From Struthidea cinerea (taxonomy: Eukaryota > Chordata > Aves > Passeriformes > Corcoracidae), in contig VZTI01003366.1 in NCBI GenBank assembly GCA_013397865.1, positions 2,119,883 through 2,183,882 of the forward strand: a DNA stretch of 64,000 bases. Reading direction: 5' to 3'. The position numbers were made by a program, and so were the translations under genes. The notes beneath the pieces are model-generated. The model had not been told where the DNA came from, made no database searches, and was given only the letters and a program-made list of their open reading frames with translations. This document shows, in pieces, positions 36,201 through 49,287 of this stretch; position 1 is the first letter of the stretch; the number at the start of each line of letters is the position of its first letter.

Positions 36201-38029
36201 CATTTTGTTATATTTCAATCTGCAGAAGTATTCTTAGTGTCACAGGAAAGCTGTCTTTTCCCTCAGGCCCACAATTCATCATAATCAAGTAGATACCAGG
36301 AATACAACTAAAAAACCACTTGTAGCATCCCAAGATGTCATATTGGAAAGAATTCAATGGACATTGTTTACATTGAAGATGGTTAGCTGTGTTGCACAAT
36401 ATTGTTGAGACGTTGTATCAGTCTCCATCTTTGTGTCCAATCTTTACAGTGACAGATGCAGGACAAAATCCTTGGGTCTTCTACTGCTATCTGGGGCCTT
36501 TGTGTTGAGAACAGTCTTTGTAGATACATTCAAGATGCAATCTTAGTCTTAAAGCAAGTGCCCTCTTGTGCAGATCATAGGAGGTGGTGGTCCATGATTT
36601 TTTGCCTGTTATGGAAGGACTTCTGGTTCTTTACATAGACATAAATAAAGCTGTCTGAGCATTTTGAAATGCTGAGACAATGAATGATTGCTCCTCTTCT
36701 CTATTAGCAATGGACAGGAGCAGTGAGGAGTTTTCCAGCTCTCATTCCCGAAGTCGGACACATATTTAGCCATGTGCCTAAATACTCCCAATCAATGAGC
36801 AATGCCTACTGGAAAGATCTGCATCTCCTACAGGAAGGTATGCAGAGTGGCTGCCATATCTTACATTTATCCATACTTTGTAGAACCAAAACTATGTGAC
36901 CTGCCAATGCTGTCAAAGCAGTAATACACAAAAAAATGCCTTCCATTCCAGTGGAGAGATGTTAGCTTGGTAAATATTGTGTGAACAGTTTCGCATTTTC
37001 TGTTCCTCCCTTAAGACTCCCTTAATATTTCATTATTTGGGAGCATGGGCCTACATGCACAGAGAAATTGAGTGTATGTGGGTAGAAGGGAAGTCTGTTT
37101 ATTTAAATGGTCTTTCCAGTGAAAGTATCCACATATTTAGTACTTTCTGATTAGTCTTAGAAAATTAATGAGATGCATCAGACCACTTCAGGGTAAGTAT
37201 GATGTCTTGACATGTTCAGCTGCTAACAAGTTTAAGTAAAGGTGCATTTCCTTTTCTTGCCTTGTTTGCAGCGCTGTAATGCAGCCTTAGCCGTAAGTGT
37301 TTTCTCAGGTGGGTTTGTGGAACAGACATACCAGAAGGTGGAGGTATTAAGGAGGTGTAATGTTTACTTACATATCTGAAGTTGTATGCAGGGGCTGAAG
37401 ACACCCATTGCTCAGTGCTGTGGAACTCTTAATAGAAGTACTATTTTGCTGTTGATTAAAATGGTTTATGGAGAAGGGTATCTTCAAAAGTCTCGAGAAG
37501 TGGGACTGTGTCCTTGAATTGCTGGAAGGCACGGCCACTGTTGGGTGCATGTGGGGGCAGCAAAGCAGAAGAGACATGGAGATGAGCACTGGGAAACAGA
37601 AAAAGGCAGTGAACTTGACACTGTTATCTGGAACAGTGCAAAGATCTAAGCTGTGACAGACCTTGGAATATGGATGCAGACGTTCAGTTTTTGTTGAGTG
37701 CTTGATCTGACAAAATTAAATTTTGAAGGGATAAACAGAAAATCATAGTATGAAAACAGACCAGAAAAAAAACAATGACAAGTGGCAAAAGTTTTTGGCA
37801 ACTTTATTTAAGCTAACAAACGAATTTTCGCACTGCAAAGTTATAAATTAATTTTAATAGGCTGATCCAGATGGTCCATTTGGAAAATGGATAGCTTGAT
37901 CTGTTGAAAATTAAACTAAATTTATCTCTCTCATACTTCAAACTGAAGTAAGCATGAGAAGAGTGCCCATTAAGTCCAGCTCATACAGATGGACCGGCAG
38001 GTCACACATGGGACTAATCTGATTCATTT

Positions 38030-38640
38030 TAAAAATAAATGCATGAGTTATTGAATCAAGTTCCTGTTTCAAGCCCTGCATGTGAGCGTGTGTGTGTGTG
38101 TGTGTGCTGCCCTTTCAAAGGGACTCGCAAATGCTTCAGTGCGTTTTTAACCTGTGTGTTTCCATTTTAATTCAACTTCCTTGCCAAAAAACATAATTAG
38201 TTTTCAGTGCCTATCATTTAGTGTTAGACCCAAACACTAGATTGATTAGGTCAGCCATTTGTTATTTTAAGGGCTATGTCTCCATCCTTCATTTATGAAG
38301 AACATGAGCTCAATAGTCTTGGGGAGAGAGCCGGCCTTTAGAAGCTGGGAAGGGGAAGCTCTCTGGGGGCCCCTCCAGCCTTTTAGCTTCTGGGTGTTTT
38401 TAACAGAGCCATGAATGCAGATTTGTAAATTTATTGCAGTGCCATCTGTTTTTTTTGCAGGAACCGTATTATTGTTGGCTCGTATCTGTCTATTGTGGTG
38501 GTCACTCCCCGGGAGCTTGCCCTCATAGTCCTAAGGAAAGTGATGAATAGTGGGGGTCAACATGAATAGGTCACAGGGCAGCTGTCCGGGGCTGCCCTGA
38601 ACTTGATTACCCCGCTGGTTTTTAAAGAAGACAGGCACAA
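38030..38640. promoter_or_regulatory. Candidate conserved noncoding block
   Basis: The block is non-repetitive except for a (GT)n at 38088-38106. Notable words are AACATAATTAGTTTTCAG, ACTAGATTGATTAGGTCAG, TGTTATTTTAAGGGCTATG, ATTTGTAAATTTATTGCAG, CCGTATTATTGTTGGCTCG and CTTGATTACCCCGCTGG. They give homeodomain and SOX/FOX cores and retained CpGs. TTTTTTTTGCAGGAACC at 38450-38466 looks like a splice acceptor, but the sequence after it has no recognisable coding content. Conservation is untested. Confidence 0.42.
38088..38106. repeat. (GT)n microsatellite
   Basis: This is a nineteen-base uninterrupted GT run, likely length-polymorphic. Confidence 0.92.
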
Positions 38641-39539
38641 TGCTGGTTGTTTAAAACCCTCCCTCCCTTCTCTTCAGTGCAGCAGTAATGAAGTACCTTT
38701 TGCTGCTGTGGTTCATCTGTGGGCGAAGGTGCCTTGTGGGGAAAAGCTGGCAGCAGCGAGGCTGCCACAGTGTACCGCCTGCAAACCTCACATTGGACTC
38801 TGCTGTCTTTCTGCAAGCTTCCAGATGGAAGTCCGGGGGAAAAAATCCCTGTCTGTTACCCCATTCAGACAAGCCCCTTAGCATTTTCAAGAATTCTCCC
38901 TCTTATGGTTTTGGCACAGAATATTACCTCAATTCACTCTTACAGATTTGAGATAATTTTCTAAAATTACATGTAGCACCTAAAACATGCTCTGGGCGCT
39001 ATTTCAAAGTTAAAATAGGCACAGTCTGATCTTAAGAGTTTAAAGCCAGTACTGAAGAAAACCGTGAGAAGCAGAAAGCGGCTGAAGAAGGTAGAGCAAA
39101 GGGAAAACAAGAAGTAGCAACCATTAGCAGTTTCCTTTCAACTGGCGGTCTTGTCCCACTGCTTAGGGCTCCTCTCCAGGCACGTTTCTCCTCTGCAAAA
39201 GTGCTTCTGCCATGCAAAATTGAAGCCCTCTTCTTGACTGTTGAGGAAGGTTGCCTGGTGTGGAGGAAGAGAGGGTCCTTCAGCTCCCTCCGTCTCTTTG
39301 GGGAAGATGCTGCACTTCAGATTTGCCTTCTGTTGGAGAGCTGGCTGAGGCAGGGTAGTCCTAGTCTATAAAGTTACCCTGGTTACCTCATCTTTCATAC
39401 AATATTTGGTAGTAAGTAGTTGCTGATTGAAAAGCCCCCTGAAATTGCTAGAGGTACACCCTTAGCCTTATTTGCAAGATTATTCTTTCTTTTTATTTTT
39501 TTTTACTTATTATTCTCCAACAACAACAACAAAAGAATA

Positions 39540-39860
39540 ATTTCCATTCCTTTGTGACACTTAACGTGTGTTAAAAAGCTATCCAAAGTGGGATGTGCTG
39601 GAGTCTAAGTTACAATGGGAATGCTGCCTTGTGGCAGAAAGGCCACTGGGCTCTTTCAGCATTAGTGCTAATAGGAATCTGTCACCCCGCCGCATTGCTG
39701 CATTCCTCTGTAATTGAGTAAATTGCAAGTGTTGTCTGCTCCCCCCTGCCCTTTGTGTCCATGTCCACTTACCATCCGAAGAACGTGGGCAGTGATAAAT
39801 AAAGCGCTGAACAGGGCTCCCAGCTCTTTGAAAGCAGCATGTTGCCAGCCCCCTAGTTAT
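39540..39860. promoter_or_regulatory. Candidate conserved noncoding block
   Basis: This non-repetitive stretch contains CACTTAACGTGTGTTAAA, GCATTAGTGCTAATAGG, CCCCGCCGCATTGCTGC, TCTGTAATTGAGTAAATTGC and GATAAATAAAGCGCTG. GCATTAGTGCTAAT contains an inverted pair (ATTAGTGCTAAT: ATTAG against CTAAT). Regulatory role is inferred only. Confidence 0.38.
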
Positions 39861-40089
39861 ATTTCTTTAAGTGTTTATGTTTTTCTGTATTCTTTCTCTT
39901 GTGTGGCTGGAACCCTGGGGATCCAAAGCCATGAGAGAGGCCAAGAAGCTAACAAAAGTAGCTGTCCCCTTGTTAGCTTGTTCCTTTCTTCTTTAAAAAA
40001 CAAGATGAAAACCATCTGGCTCAGGGCATTACATTTTCCTCCCCCATGCACCTCTATAGATGAAGAGTTTCACCTGCAGTGAGGGTTTA

Positions 40090-40360
40090 CATTGATTAGG
40101 GAGGGAGCAGTAATTCAAGCCTCCATCCACTTCAGTGGTACTTTGCAGTCTTTAAAGGTGCTGACCCATTGAGTTAAACTGTCAAGGGAGGATAAAAAAG
40201 GATCTTCATCCCGGGAGGTAACAGCTGCCAGGTTTTCAGCACCTTGCGCGCTGCTGGAAAAATGTCACAAATTGTCAATGGAAAGAAAAATCACTTGGCT
40301 GCCATCTTCCCTTAATGATATACCTTATAAAATGAAAGATTTAAGGGTTTAAAAATCAGC
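40090..40360. promoter_or_regulatory. Candidate conserved noncoding block
   Basis: The block contains GAGTTAAACTGTCAAGG, GGTAACAGCTGCCAGG (E-box CAGCTG), a TTCAGCACC half of an RE1 element at 40235-40243 without its partner half, ACAAATTGTCAATGG and TTAATGATATACC. The overall texture fits an enhancer. I judge REST binding unlikely because the right half-site is absent. Confidence 0.33.
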
Positions 40361-43300
40361 AAGTAGCTATTAGGGAAAAAAAAATCCTGGGGGATTTTGA
40401 ACAATGGGCCCAACAAGATGTATTCCAAAAGACTGTGGATAATGCATCCAAGTTAGAATAACCGGGTCTGACTGGGATGACCATGGTTATGTCTACACAG
40501 TGGGACAAGAGGGAAGTGAAAGCAGCAGCACAGAAGTCTAACCATTACCATGCCTGTATTAAAAAAAAAAAGTAGAAAAAGTAGTCTGATTCATAAGCCA
40601 GTGAACTGCGAGAAGACATACTGTATTTCTGCTCTTTTGAGGACAATTTGTTTTCAAGCAGCTACCAGATGGCTAAATACCACGACATTTTCCTTTTCTT
40701 TTTTTTTTTCCCCCCTTCTTTTCTTTAACAAGAGATCTAGTTTGCCTTGCTCTTTGTTTTTGTTTGTTTTAATGCTTTTACGTAGCTGAACAACCCCATG
40801 GTGTTTGGCATTGTGGCGTACTCCTTTTTGTGTTTCCCCCCTTGTGCATTGATGGATGAGTTAAAAAAGATCTTCAGCTTTAATGTAATTTCAGGTAACA
40901 AGCGTATTGGACTAAGGCTTTTTGTTTGCATTGTCTTGAGGTTTTTTGTTTTAGGGGCCTTTATTTTAATGTTTGTTTTAGGTAAGTCATTTTAATTGTA
41001 CTGGGTAATTAGAAGGTACACACAGCCAAGGGAGCTTTGTTATGGTAATTGCTCAAGAAAACCCACTCCCCAACTACCATTGCCATGTGTTGAGACACGT
41101 CTTCCCTCTAGTGGCAATATTAAGGACTCTGGCTTTCACAGTCGGCAAGGTGTAATTGCAATATGACAAACTGTGCTTTAGGGAAAATCCTGTAAATGAT
41201 CTAGTTTTTTGTTTGGCTAGTCTTTATTTTGTCTTGTGACTTTCTGTGGAGACTATCCTTCCCAAGGCTGGGCTAGGGATAACAAAAATTTCATCTTAAG
41301 AAAATAGTCGAGGCAGATCCTGGGTAATGTCTTACAGCTTGACTTAATTCTAGTCTTCTTTTTAATTACCTGTTTATGAAACCGTTTTTAAATTTGCTAA
41401 GATTACTTAATTCTTTCAGAAGAAGCACCTCATTTGAAATAAATAAATAAATTGCATTTATTTTAAATAGTCCATGTGAAAGACCTTTAAAGGGTAATTA
41501 ATGCAAGTCTCCTAAGACTCTAAATAAGATGAAAGCGATCTTTCCAAATCTGCTGGAGTGATTTGTTTATATAACTTCCCACTTCTGCTGAATTCTTCTG
41601 AGTCTAATAACTTTTTTTCTAACCGTTTGGCAATTTCTGCTTAGCTACAAAAGCCCTTGTTCAAAAAGAACAGTTTAATAATCTTTTCCCTGAAAATGAC
41701 TTGAAGGGAGGGTATGGGTTTTGTCTTTTTGCTGTGTTTTTATTAGTGTTATCTTTCTCTGATAAATCATGTAATTACTAACAATTGGGGGGGGAAATCT
41801 TATTGAGCTCCTGGGTTGCAGCTTCTATTAAAAAGTGGAGCTTTGTTCAGGGACTGGGGATTCTTGGAATGAATGGCCAAAGAAATGGATTTCAGTTGGT
41901 AGAAAAGCTGCACACGCATGGAGTTCTGCCTGGGGTTCGAGGCTTCGGGTTGGCGCTCAGTGCTCATCCAGAGCTGCACAGACAAGAGGAGAAATGTTTA
42001 TGTGTTTGTGTCAAAGAGCAGGATCATACTTTCTTTAAAAAGAAAAATGTAACCAAAGACACTTACGGAATGAGATCAGATACAGCTCTATCTTTAGTGA
42101 ACCATGGTCTAGTGCTTCTGTGGCGTTTTAAGCCTTTGGCTGAGAGTGAATACAGCTTTGTGGTTCCCCTGCTTCTGACATGATTTGGTGCTCCCATATA
42201 TTTGTAGGTTTCTTTTTTTCTTTCATTAGAGCTTGTTTGGCTATAGGGCTGCTTAACACTCTTCTCAAACGGCTTTTGCAAGGTTAAAGGAATGCAGCTT
42301 GGTAACAAGTTTGTGTCATTTTAAATATATACCTCCCAGTAAATAAGGAGGAGTCCTGCAATCAATCCCTTTTAGTGTGTTATATGTTTCACCTGACAAC
42401 TAAACCCTCTATTGATTAACCATTACTTTGTTAGATAATCCTGTGTCATTGAAGCCACTGTAAAAATTAAACTCTTTAAAATGTTTTACCCTAGCAGCAG
42501 TGTGAAAATTGAAAACTTGTTCAGAATTACAGCCAGCTTCCACAAAGAGGGTAGTTTTCAACAAACTGGTTTATGTTTGCATGCTTTATATGCAATATAA
42601 AAACATATTAAAGCACTCCAACGCAAAGCTATCTGCCTGTAGCGTTGAACCAGGCTACCATTTCAGAATACTTTTTCTTGATGAAGAAACCTCTTATTTT
42701 GATGAAAGGTGAGGAGAAACTTGAAGAGTTTTGGTGCAGATTACATGAGATATGTAAAAGGGTCAAGCTTTGAAGGTGAACTTGAGAAATTTCCTTTTCT
42801 GAGGCTTAGTTTTGGCTTTGATTTTCCTGCTTTTCTTCCAGGTAAGTCAATGTTCCCATGGGCATTGGAACAAATGAAAGGAGGTACTCTTATGTTGCAG
42901 TGTAGCATTAGACACCATCATATGTTTCACCTAACATGAAGGGCTCTGCATTATTACTTGATGATATGACATTAACTCTGCTTTCAGAATTCTCTAGTCT
43001 ATTCACTGGATCTATTCACTAGTAACTATTAATGTACAAACAATATCAGATGAAACCAAATCTCTGTGTCCAGCAGCCATTTTGTGTCTCTCAGTAGCCG
43101 GTCACTGCTGCCTGCAAAAAAGCATTCGGAGACTCCCATATAGTCCTGCCTTGACAATATATTCTCCAAGCTTCTTACGACTTGGCCTCACGAGCCAGAT
43201 GCAGCTTCTTTGTAACATTGTCAGTACATTTCCACTGAGACCTATCAAGTAGAGTGACATTACCTCTTTTTCCCCTGGACTTCAAGAGACAGATAGGTTT

Positions 43301-43754
43301 TCTGTGTTTTGCTTTCAGCCCTTTAAAACATATTGTAGAACATGCATGTGAATCTTCTTTGCCCTCTTTATTCATCCCACAAGGCCAATAAGGCATTCTT
43401 TTGTGAGAATGGGAAAATAAGAAGAACTTTGTAACTTTGCACAGACAGTAATGTATGTCAAACTGAAGAGTACTTTATGTTTTAATCCCAAGTATGCATC
43501 CTGATGTGTTGAATACATGATATATACTCCTTTTAGTTTTCCCTTTTTCCTTTTTACTTCTATGGGGAAAGAAAGAGCTGCTGAAGGACTAAATGGTCAT
43601 CTGGTAATTTGGCACATACATAAATCCTTATGTAATAAAATTATTGTGCAAAAGTTGGCTCTCATAGTAAAAGCATGTTCTTCCTTCCTTCTGTGGCTGA
43701 AAAGGTTGGGAAGGAGGAGTTCCTTGGCATGTTGTCAAAGGGCAGAGAGGTATA

Positions 43755-44140
43755 GATAGCATGGGAACGCCCAGGTCAGTCAGACCCAGAGTCTGCTCAT
43801 CCACTGCCAACTCCAGCACTGTCAGTGGAAGGTGCTGTTGAATGAGACCAAACAAGTCTGGCCTCTTTTGGTATTCAATTGCCCTCCTGTTCCTGCAGCA
43901 TCTACTGCTGTTGCGCTAGGGATGTCTGGGGGATATCTGTGCTGAGTATCTATGGAGCTGCTGTCCAAGAGTCTGTTTAGTCCCTTTTTCCACTTCTGGT
44001 GATGTTTCTCTGCACGATGTCCTGGGACAGCAAGTTCCAGAAGTTCTCTGCTAGCTGTGTGAAGAAGTATTTCATTTTATCTTCTTTAAATTTATGCTAT
44101 ACTAGTTCTGTCAAAAGTCAGTAATCCTGGTATTGTGGGA
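43755..44140 (+). mobile_element. Old CR1-type LINE 3' region
   Basis: In order, GTCAGTCAGACCCAGAGTC, CAGCACTGTCAGTGGAAGG, GGGACAGCAAGTTCCAGAAG, GCTGTGTGAAGAAGTATTTC and TTTTATCTTCTTTAAATTTA parallel a sauropsid CR1 3' untranslated region I know. That consensus reads '...gtcagaccaatggtccatc... gacagtggccagtgccagg... caatgagttccacag... gtgtgaagaagtacttcc...'. It is heavily diverged, carries no open frame and is in sense orientation with BTRC. The exact subfamily is not determinable by eye. Confidence 0.65.
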
Positions 44141-47055
44141 TTTGATGAACAAGTTATGCTGGAAGTTCAATTGGTGCTGTTCTCACTGGGATGTAATGTA
44201 TGGATGAAAGTAATAAAAATTAGGCAATACACTGGAATAATGATTTGTATCTGCATTCTGACATGCACATAACTTTTGAATAGTGCATAGTGAGCTTCTT
44301 TCATTCTCAGGAAGTGCTGGTGTCTTTAGGTTTAGCATTTAGTATTTCACATTATGTATTTGGATTGTCTACTCTTTACCATTTGTAAATGTGGAGAAAG
44401 CCTGTTGTAAGCCCAGCTTTTAAAAAGCTGGTGTGCAACCAAGGTTTATGCGTACCTGTCTTGGAAGGAAAAAGACCGACAAGATCTGAGTTCACGGTTC
44501 AGTTCACAGAGCCACAGACTTCCTTGTTGCCTTCAGTAAATGTTTTTGTGGCTGAGCTTTTGATCTGCAAAGAGGAGTTAGTAGTAGCTTTCCTCAAGTC
44601 AGGGCTCCTGGTAAAATTTACAGTATGTAGCAGACAAGTTGTGCAGAAATAACTGCATCTGGAATTCTAGGAATTAAATTGCAAATGAAAGAAATCACAG
44701 ATTTACAATAAATGGGTTAAATTACACAAATGTAAAAACTGAACAAAGGATCTTATAAACTCTTCATGGTTTTTCACCTTCACAATCTGGTTGAATTTAA
44801 CTAATACCATGCCTGTAAAATGAGGTTTGCATGGTATTGTCTGAATGCCGGTGCAAAGCAGATGGTGTCAACTTCTTGTCTGTCAATTGGGCTGCTATAT
44901 CTAAGCCCCAATTTACAATAGTTTATACCATTCTGATTTTTCTTCTGAGGAGAAAGTTCTGTGCATACCAGGGTGATGGTTTTATGATATTGGCAAATAT
45001 TTGCAAGAGGCCGTCAGACTTCTGTTTGCTTGTGGCCTAATCCAGTTTGAATCTGAGCCTCTCCTGCTGAAAGATGCACTTTGTTCATCTGCACAGCACC
45101 TTGAAAGAATTCATGTTTTTGAATTTTTCAGTTTCTCCTCTGAATCCAGAGTCAGAAATTGCTTGCTGGCTGCTAGTCAAAGCAGATATCAATGTTGTGG
45201 CATGTAAGGAGAACTGCTGGAGCCAGAATATTCTGCATTCCTGTCTGTCACTGGTTGTTTTCTGGTTAGAGAGCTCACTGAGAAATAAAACATGAACTGC
45301 TAAAGCAATGGAGGAGATAGGGCTTCTGTGCTTTTTTTTGTTTCTGTTTCATGGTGAACTTTAAAGGGGCTCTGTAAATAGGTAAGGTAGCAAGGACTTT
45401 GATTTCCTGAATTTCTCCAAGAATGTTTGCACTGTGCTGGTCCAGTACAGATCCACTTGAACCAGTATACTGATTTCCCATGGTGGGCAGTAAGGAATGT
45501 TTCATGAGGATGGTAAGAACTTAGGTGGATGTTACAAACTGATTGTGAACACTCAGTTCCCATCAGTTGGTGCTTACCTGAGCTGGGGCCCTAGGGGACA
45601 CTGGCTTTGTGGACACATCTCCAACCACTCAGCATAAACCCCTTTTAATCTCTTTGCATTCTTGCCTCTGGCATCCTTTGCCATGTGCTCCTCTGCCGGT
45701 TTGTGTTGCTGCTGACAACATTTTGCACAGTCAGGCCTCTGGCAGAGGGGCAGAAGGGAGAGATGGTTTCTTGCTGCTTGGCACTGAGGGAATCTGGCTC
45801 TGGTGGTGGAGCTTTGGGGCAGAGGGAGAGGTTTAGGAGCCCTTATCATGCCAGTGTTGCCCACAGGTTTTGTAACCTAAAGGAGGTTTGGGGTTAAAGT
45901 AGTTTCAAATCAAACAAATGGAAATCATAACAAGCCCTGAAAAAAGATCTCCAGAGATTGCCAGTGAGTACTGCAGGGAGAGAACTGACAAGCAGCTCTC
46001 TACAAGTCTTTATGTGTCCTCCCATTAAGGCAATCTTAAAAATATCATGAGTGTTAGTATGTTTTACTTAGTGCTCTTGAAAATGTCTTTGTAACAAGTT
46101 TAATTTCATTCTCTTTTAGCGTGTTTTTTGGGTTTTCCCCACGCAACTGTTTGAGGTAGCAACATCTTCTCTGTGGTCCACTTACTGCTCTTGTAACAAA
46201 GCAAGTTTGTGCTTGCTTTTGAGCTGCCACTTTTGCATGGGAGCATTTTTCTGTAAATGGTGGCAGGTGTATTAATCCCATACCGAAGCTCTTAGGTGCA
46301 GAGGTGTTGGGGGTGAGGAGGAGAGCCTCCATTAGAAGCTCCTGAGTTCTTCAGGCATATTAGTTTAAACAGCCAAGTCAACCAAAGTATAATTTTAAGC
46401 CCACTTTGTAAGTATTGTTCATACACTTCCCTTAAAAGGGGGAGAGACTATGAGTGATGTGTTCCGCAAAGATTCTGAAGTCTGCAGCCCCAACTGGGGG
46501 TCACTTGGGTAGGACAGCATTAAAGAAAAAAGACATTTGACTTAAAAAAATAAAAAAAGCTTTACAAAACTGAGAAGATTAAATACAGCAATGAAATGTG
46601 GTCTGCATTTGCTCCCTTCTGATTATAACCTTCATAGTGTCCCCATGTTACATTTTATATTCTGATAAAGTTGGATGTTTATTCACATTTGACATACTCT
46701 GTGATAACTAGTGTGTAGAAATCATCTTGCTTTAGTTGTTCCATTATGCAGCATTTTGTGAAAGAATGAAAAACTGAGATGAGATTTTTTTTTTCCATTT
46801 TCAAAGGAACAGAGAAGAAAAATCTTTTTCTTTGTATTTCAGTACTGTAAAATTGTACATAGCTTCTCAGAGGACAGGCATGCCCTGAACATAGACTTTT
46901 GCTATAAACTAGTTTATTTTGGTTTGAAACATTTACATCTTAGAAAAAGGAAATGTAGTAGAGTAGTAGAATTAGTGTAGGTTCCTGTGCCAAAAATGTG
47001 GTGCCTGAAAGAAAATTGTGTTCTTCTATTCATAACCATTTTAATCTTTCTGCAG

Positions 47056-47145
47056 ACCTACAACAGCTGTGCCAGACTGTGCTTAAACCAGGAAACAGTA
47101 TGTCTAGGAAGCACTGCTATGAAGACTGAAAATTGTGTGGCCAAA
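47056..47145 (+). CDS. BTRC: BTRC exon 4 (30 codons)
   Basis: The exon is 90 bases, phase 0, bounded by TTTTAATCTTTCTGCAG and AAA|GTAAGT, a consensus donor. It begins TYNSCARLCLNQETVCLG and ends KTENCVAK, the segment that follows NSLRQ in vertebrate BTRC and precedes the D domain and F-box. Mammals have A where this copy has G in VCLGS (from memory). The segment is cysteine-rich, with four Cys in 30 residues, and has no enzymatic motif. The next exon expected, starting the D-domain region, was not seen before 64000. Confidence 0.97.
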
Positions 47146-48860
47146 GTAAGTAAGAGAACAGCTTTGGTTTCGAGGGTTTTTTAGCAAATTGTTCGTTGTT
47201 AGTCAGCGAAAAGTTCTTGTTAAATATTACAGTTAGGAAAAAGTATTTAAACAAAAAGCAAGTATTTGGGGTAGGCTTTTCTGTCCTTCCGTGTAGAGAT
47301 TTTAGGCTTGCTGTTTTTCTCTGCTGGAAATGATTACTTGAGTCCTGAGCTATGTAGTATTGAAGGGTTCATTCTGCTGTACAAGTAATAGGCTTTTCCA
47401 GTGGGATGACCTATGCCGGCCGTGTAATTAGCTGTGGCAACTTCAAATGATAAATGTCCAGGTACATATTAGAAATACTGCATGAGAGCTCTTGGTATCA
47501 TGATTCCCTTTCTTAGCTACCAGAAGGGAGGTGCAAAAGGAAAGATCTTTCAATTAAAATACAGTGAACACTATACTTAAAGGAAAGGGAGGAGGGAGAT
47601 ATTACAGTCAGAATGGTAAGAAAATGAATTTAATAGCCTGTCACAGAAAAGTAATTTCTTGAGAATTGAGGTAGATGTGATTGGAAAAGATGAGGTGCCA
47701 GTACCCACCCTCTTTCTTAGAATTCAGCATAACTAAAGTAAAACAATGTACAGCTTGGGCTGTTTGTGAATGGAGGACATTTGAACCATAATCATGTGTG
47801 GAAAGGCTGCATGAAGGATGTGTTTAGCCTTGTGTAAGCTTTGTATTTCCACTGAAAGGAAGTTCAGAATGGGCGTGCAGGACAGATCAGTGCATGCAGC
47901 CATCTGTTATTGAAACCAGCTGGCATTTTGTTGCTCCTCTGTCACCACAAACCTGACCACTCAAAAGCCTGTTTTCCCTTTCAGTTATTTATTTCTTGAT
48001 CTTCTTGAAGTCCATTTTTTTCATACTTTGATTGGTTGTTAAAGGTGCCTTGTCCCTTCAGGGGCCATTTTTGTATTGACCTTTAAGATAATTTCCCAGC
48101 TAAATCTTTGCTGGGGTTTTGCAGGTGAATTTTGGATGTCCCATTACTTTTGACTCTTGTCAGGGAATTGGCTATCATAAAAGTTTGTTATGGTGCTTGC
48201 AGGTGGCTTAGCACTCATAAACTGTGCTTGATGTGCCAGTTACCTTCCACTGGAGAAGCACTTCTGAGAGAAGTTACCAGCTCTGGTACAAAGTCCTGGT
48301 ACAAAGTTTCATACTGGCACTTCCATTCTTAACATCACTGGTGTTGCACACTGCTTCCTAAGGTGCTTTATGATACAGAGTAGGTGAAACTCTTTAAGCA
48401 ACTCTGGCTGAGTTGTCTTATTGTAGAGCATCATTCTGATGCCATAAAGCAGCTCACAGCAAGCTCATGGGACTAAACCCATTCAACCCCGTCTGCTCTA
48501 CAGCATCCTGTTTGACCTGATCACCTCACTAAGGAGCAAGGGTATGGAAGAACAACAGCTAATTTAAGTGGTGCCTCTTTTAAATGAAATCATATACTTT
48601 AACATCTTCCTGCCCTAGCTAATAACCTCTCCTAAAGTTACGTTTTCAGCAGGTTTATGGTGAGAGGCGTAGGTAGGGCTCAAGGCAGGAACGGCAAGAC
48701 TTGTTTCATGCTACTGAGGATGAATTTGAGCCATCACCCTGGACATAAAATAGTGTGCGTTTTTGAAGTGTCATGTCGGTATATGCTGCAGGGCAATATA
48801 TGTGTATATATATTCTTGGACAGTCTGCCATCATATAAATGTATGGAAAACCATATATAA

Positions 48861-48901
48861 ACACGTATATATATGCATACGTACATGCACACACGTGTGT
48901 A
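48861..48901. repeat. 41-nt alternating purine-pyrimidine tract
   Basis: Every base from 48861 to 48901 alternates purine and pyrimidine (ACACGTATATATATGCATAC and onward to CACACACGTGTGTA), inside a wider 48790-48935 region of TA/TG/CA repeats. Such tracts can adopt Z-DNA or cruciform forms under supercoiling. It is most likely a compound microsatellite. Confidence 0.85.
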
Positions 48902-49287
48902 GATCTATATCTGAAATACATATGTATATATATCTTTCTCTAAAAAGCCATAAGGACTTTTCTGGGAATACAATTCCTCTAGTACTAGCTTGCCTGGCTA
49001 CTGTGCTCCTTTCCTTTGTCTTCCTAGCTACAAACCAAATGAAGTTGGTTCTACGGAAGCTTGTCTTTCAAATTCCAGAAGTGTCAAAGCATTTATAAAT
49101 CCAGCTATCTAAGTGCAGATGGCTCAGTAATGGCATAGGCAAATGGCACAACTGTTAAATGTTCCCTAGGTGAAGGGCTTAAATGGGATTTAGGGAGTTC
49201 AGAGGCCTCCTACCACATGCACATGGCGAGTTTTATCCTCCATGATTGATGTATTTCATAGCCTCAGACTTTAAAATGTGAAAGGTG

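Larger units (their letters stand above)
34606..47055 (+). other. BTRC: BTRC intron 3 (about 12.5 kb)
   Basis: The intron runs from GTATGT after exon 3 to TTTTAATCTTTCTGCAG before exon 4. It contains candidate regulatory blocks at 38.0-38.6, 39.5-39.9 and 40.1-40.4 kb, an old CR1 3' region at 43.8-44.1 kb, a possible SINE relic at 36.1 kb and a (GT)n run at 38.09 kb. The remainder (34.6-36.1, 36.2-38.0, 40.5-43.7, 44.2-47.0 kb) is AT-rich intron in which I see no supported gene. Confidence 0.93.

Noticed and set aside
40235..40243. TTCAGCACC, the left half of an RE1/REST element.
   Set aside because: The following bases do not match the GGACAG right half at canonical spacing.
41100..41120. 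CCCTCTAGTGGC, resembling a CTCF core.
   Set aside because: The spacing is one base short of the CTCF AG-N2-GGC core, so I do not call it a CTCF site.
48277..48306. TGGTACAAAGT repeated twice.
   Set aside because: This is a small local duplication with no further structure.
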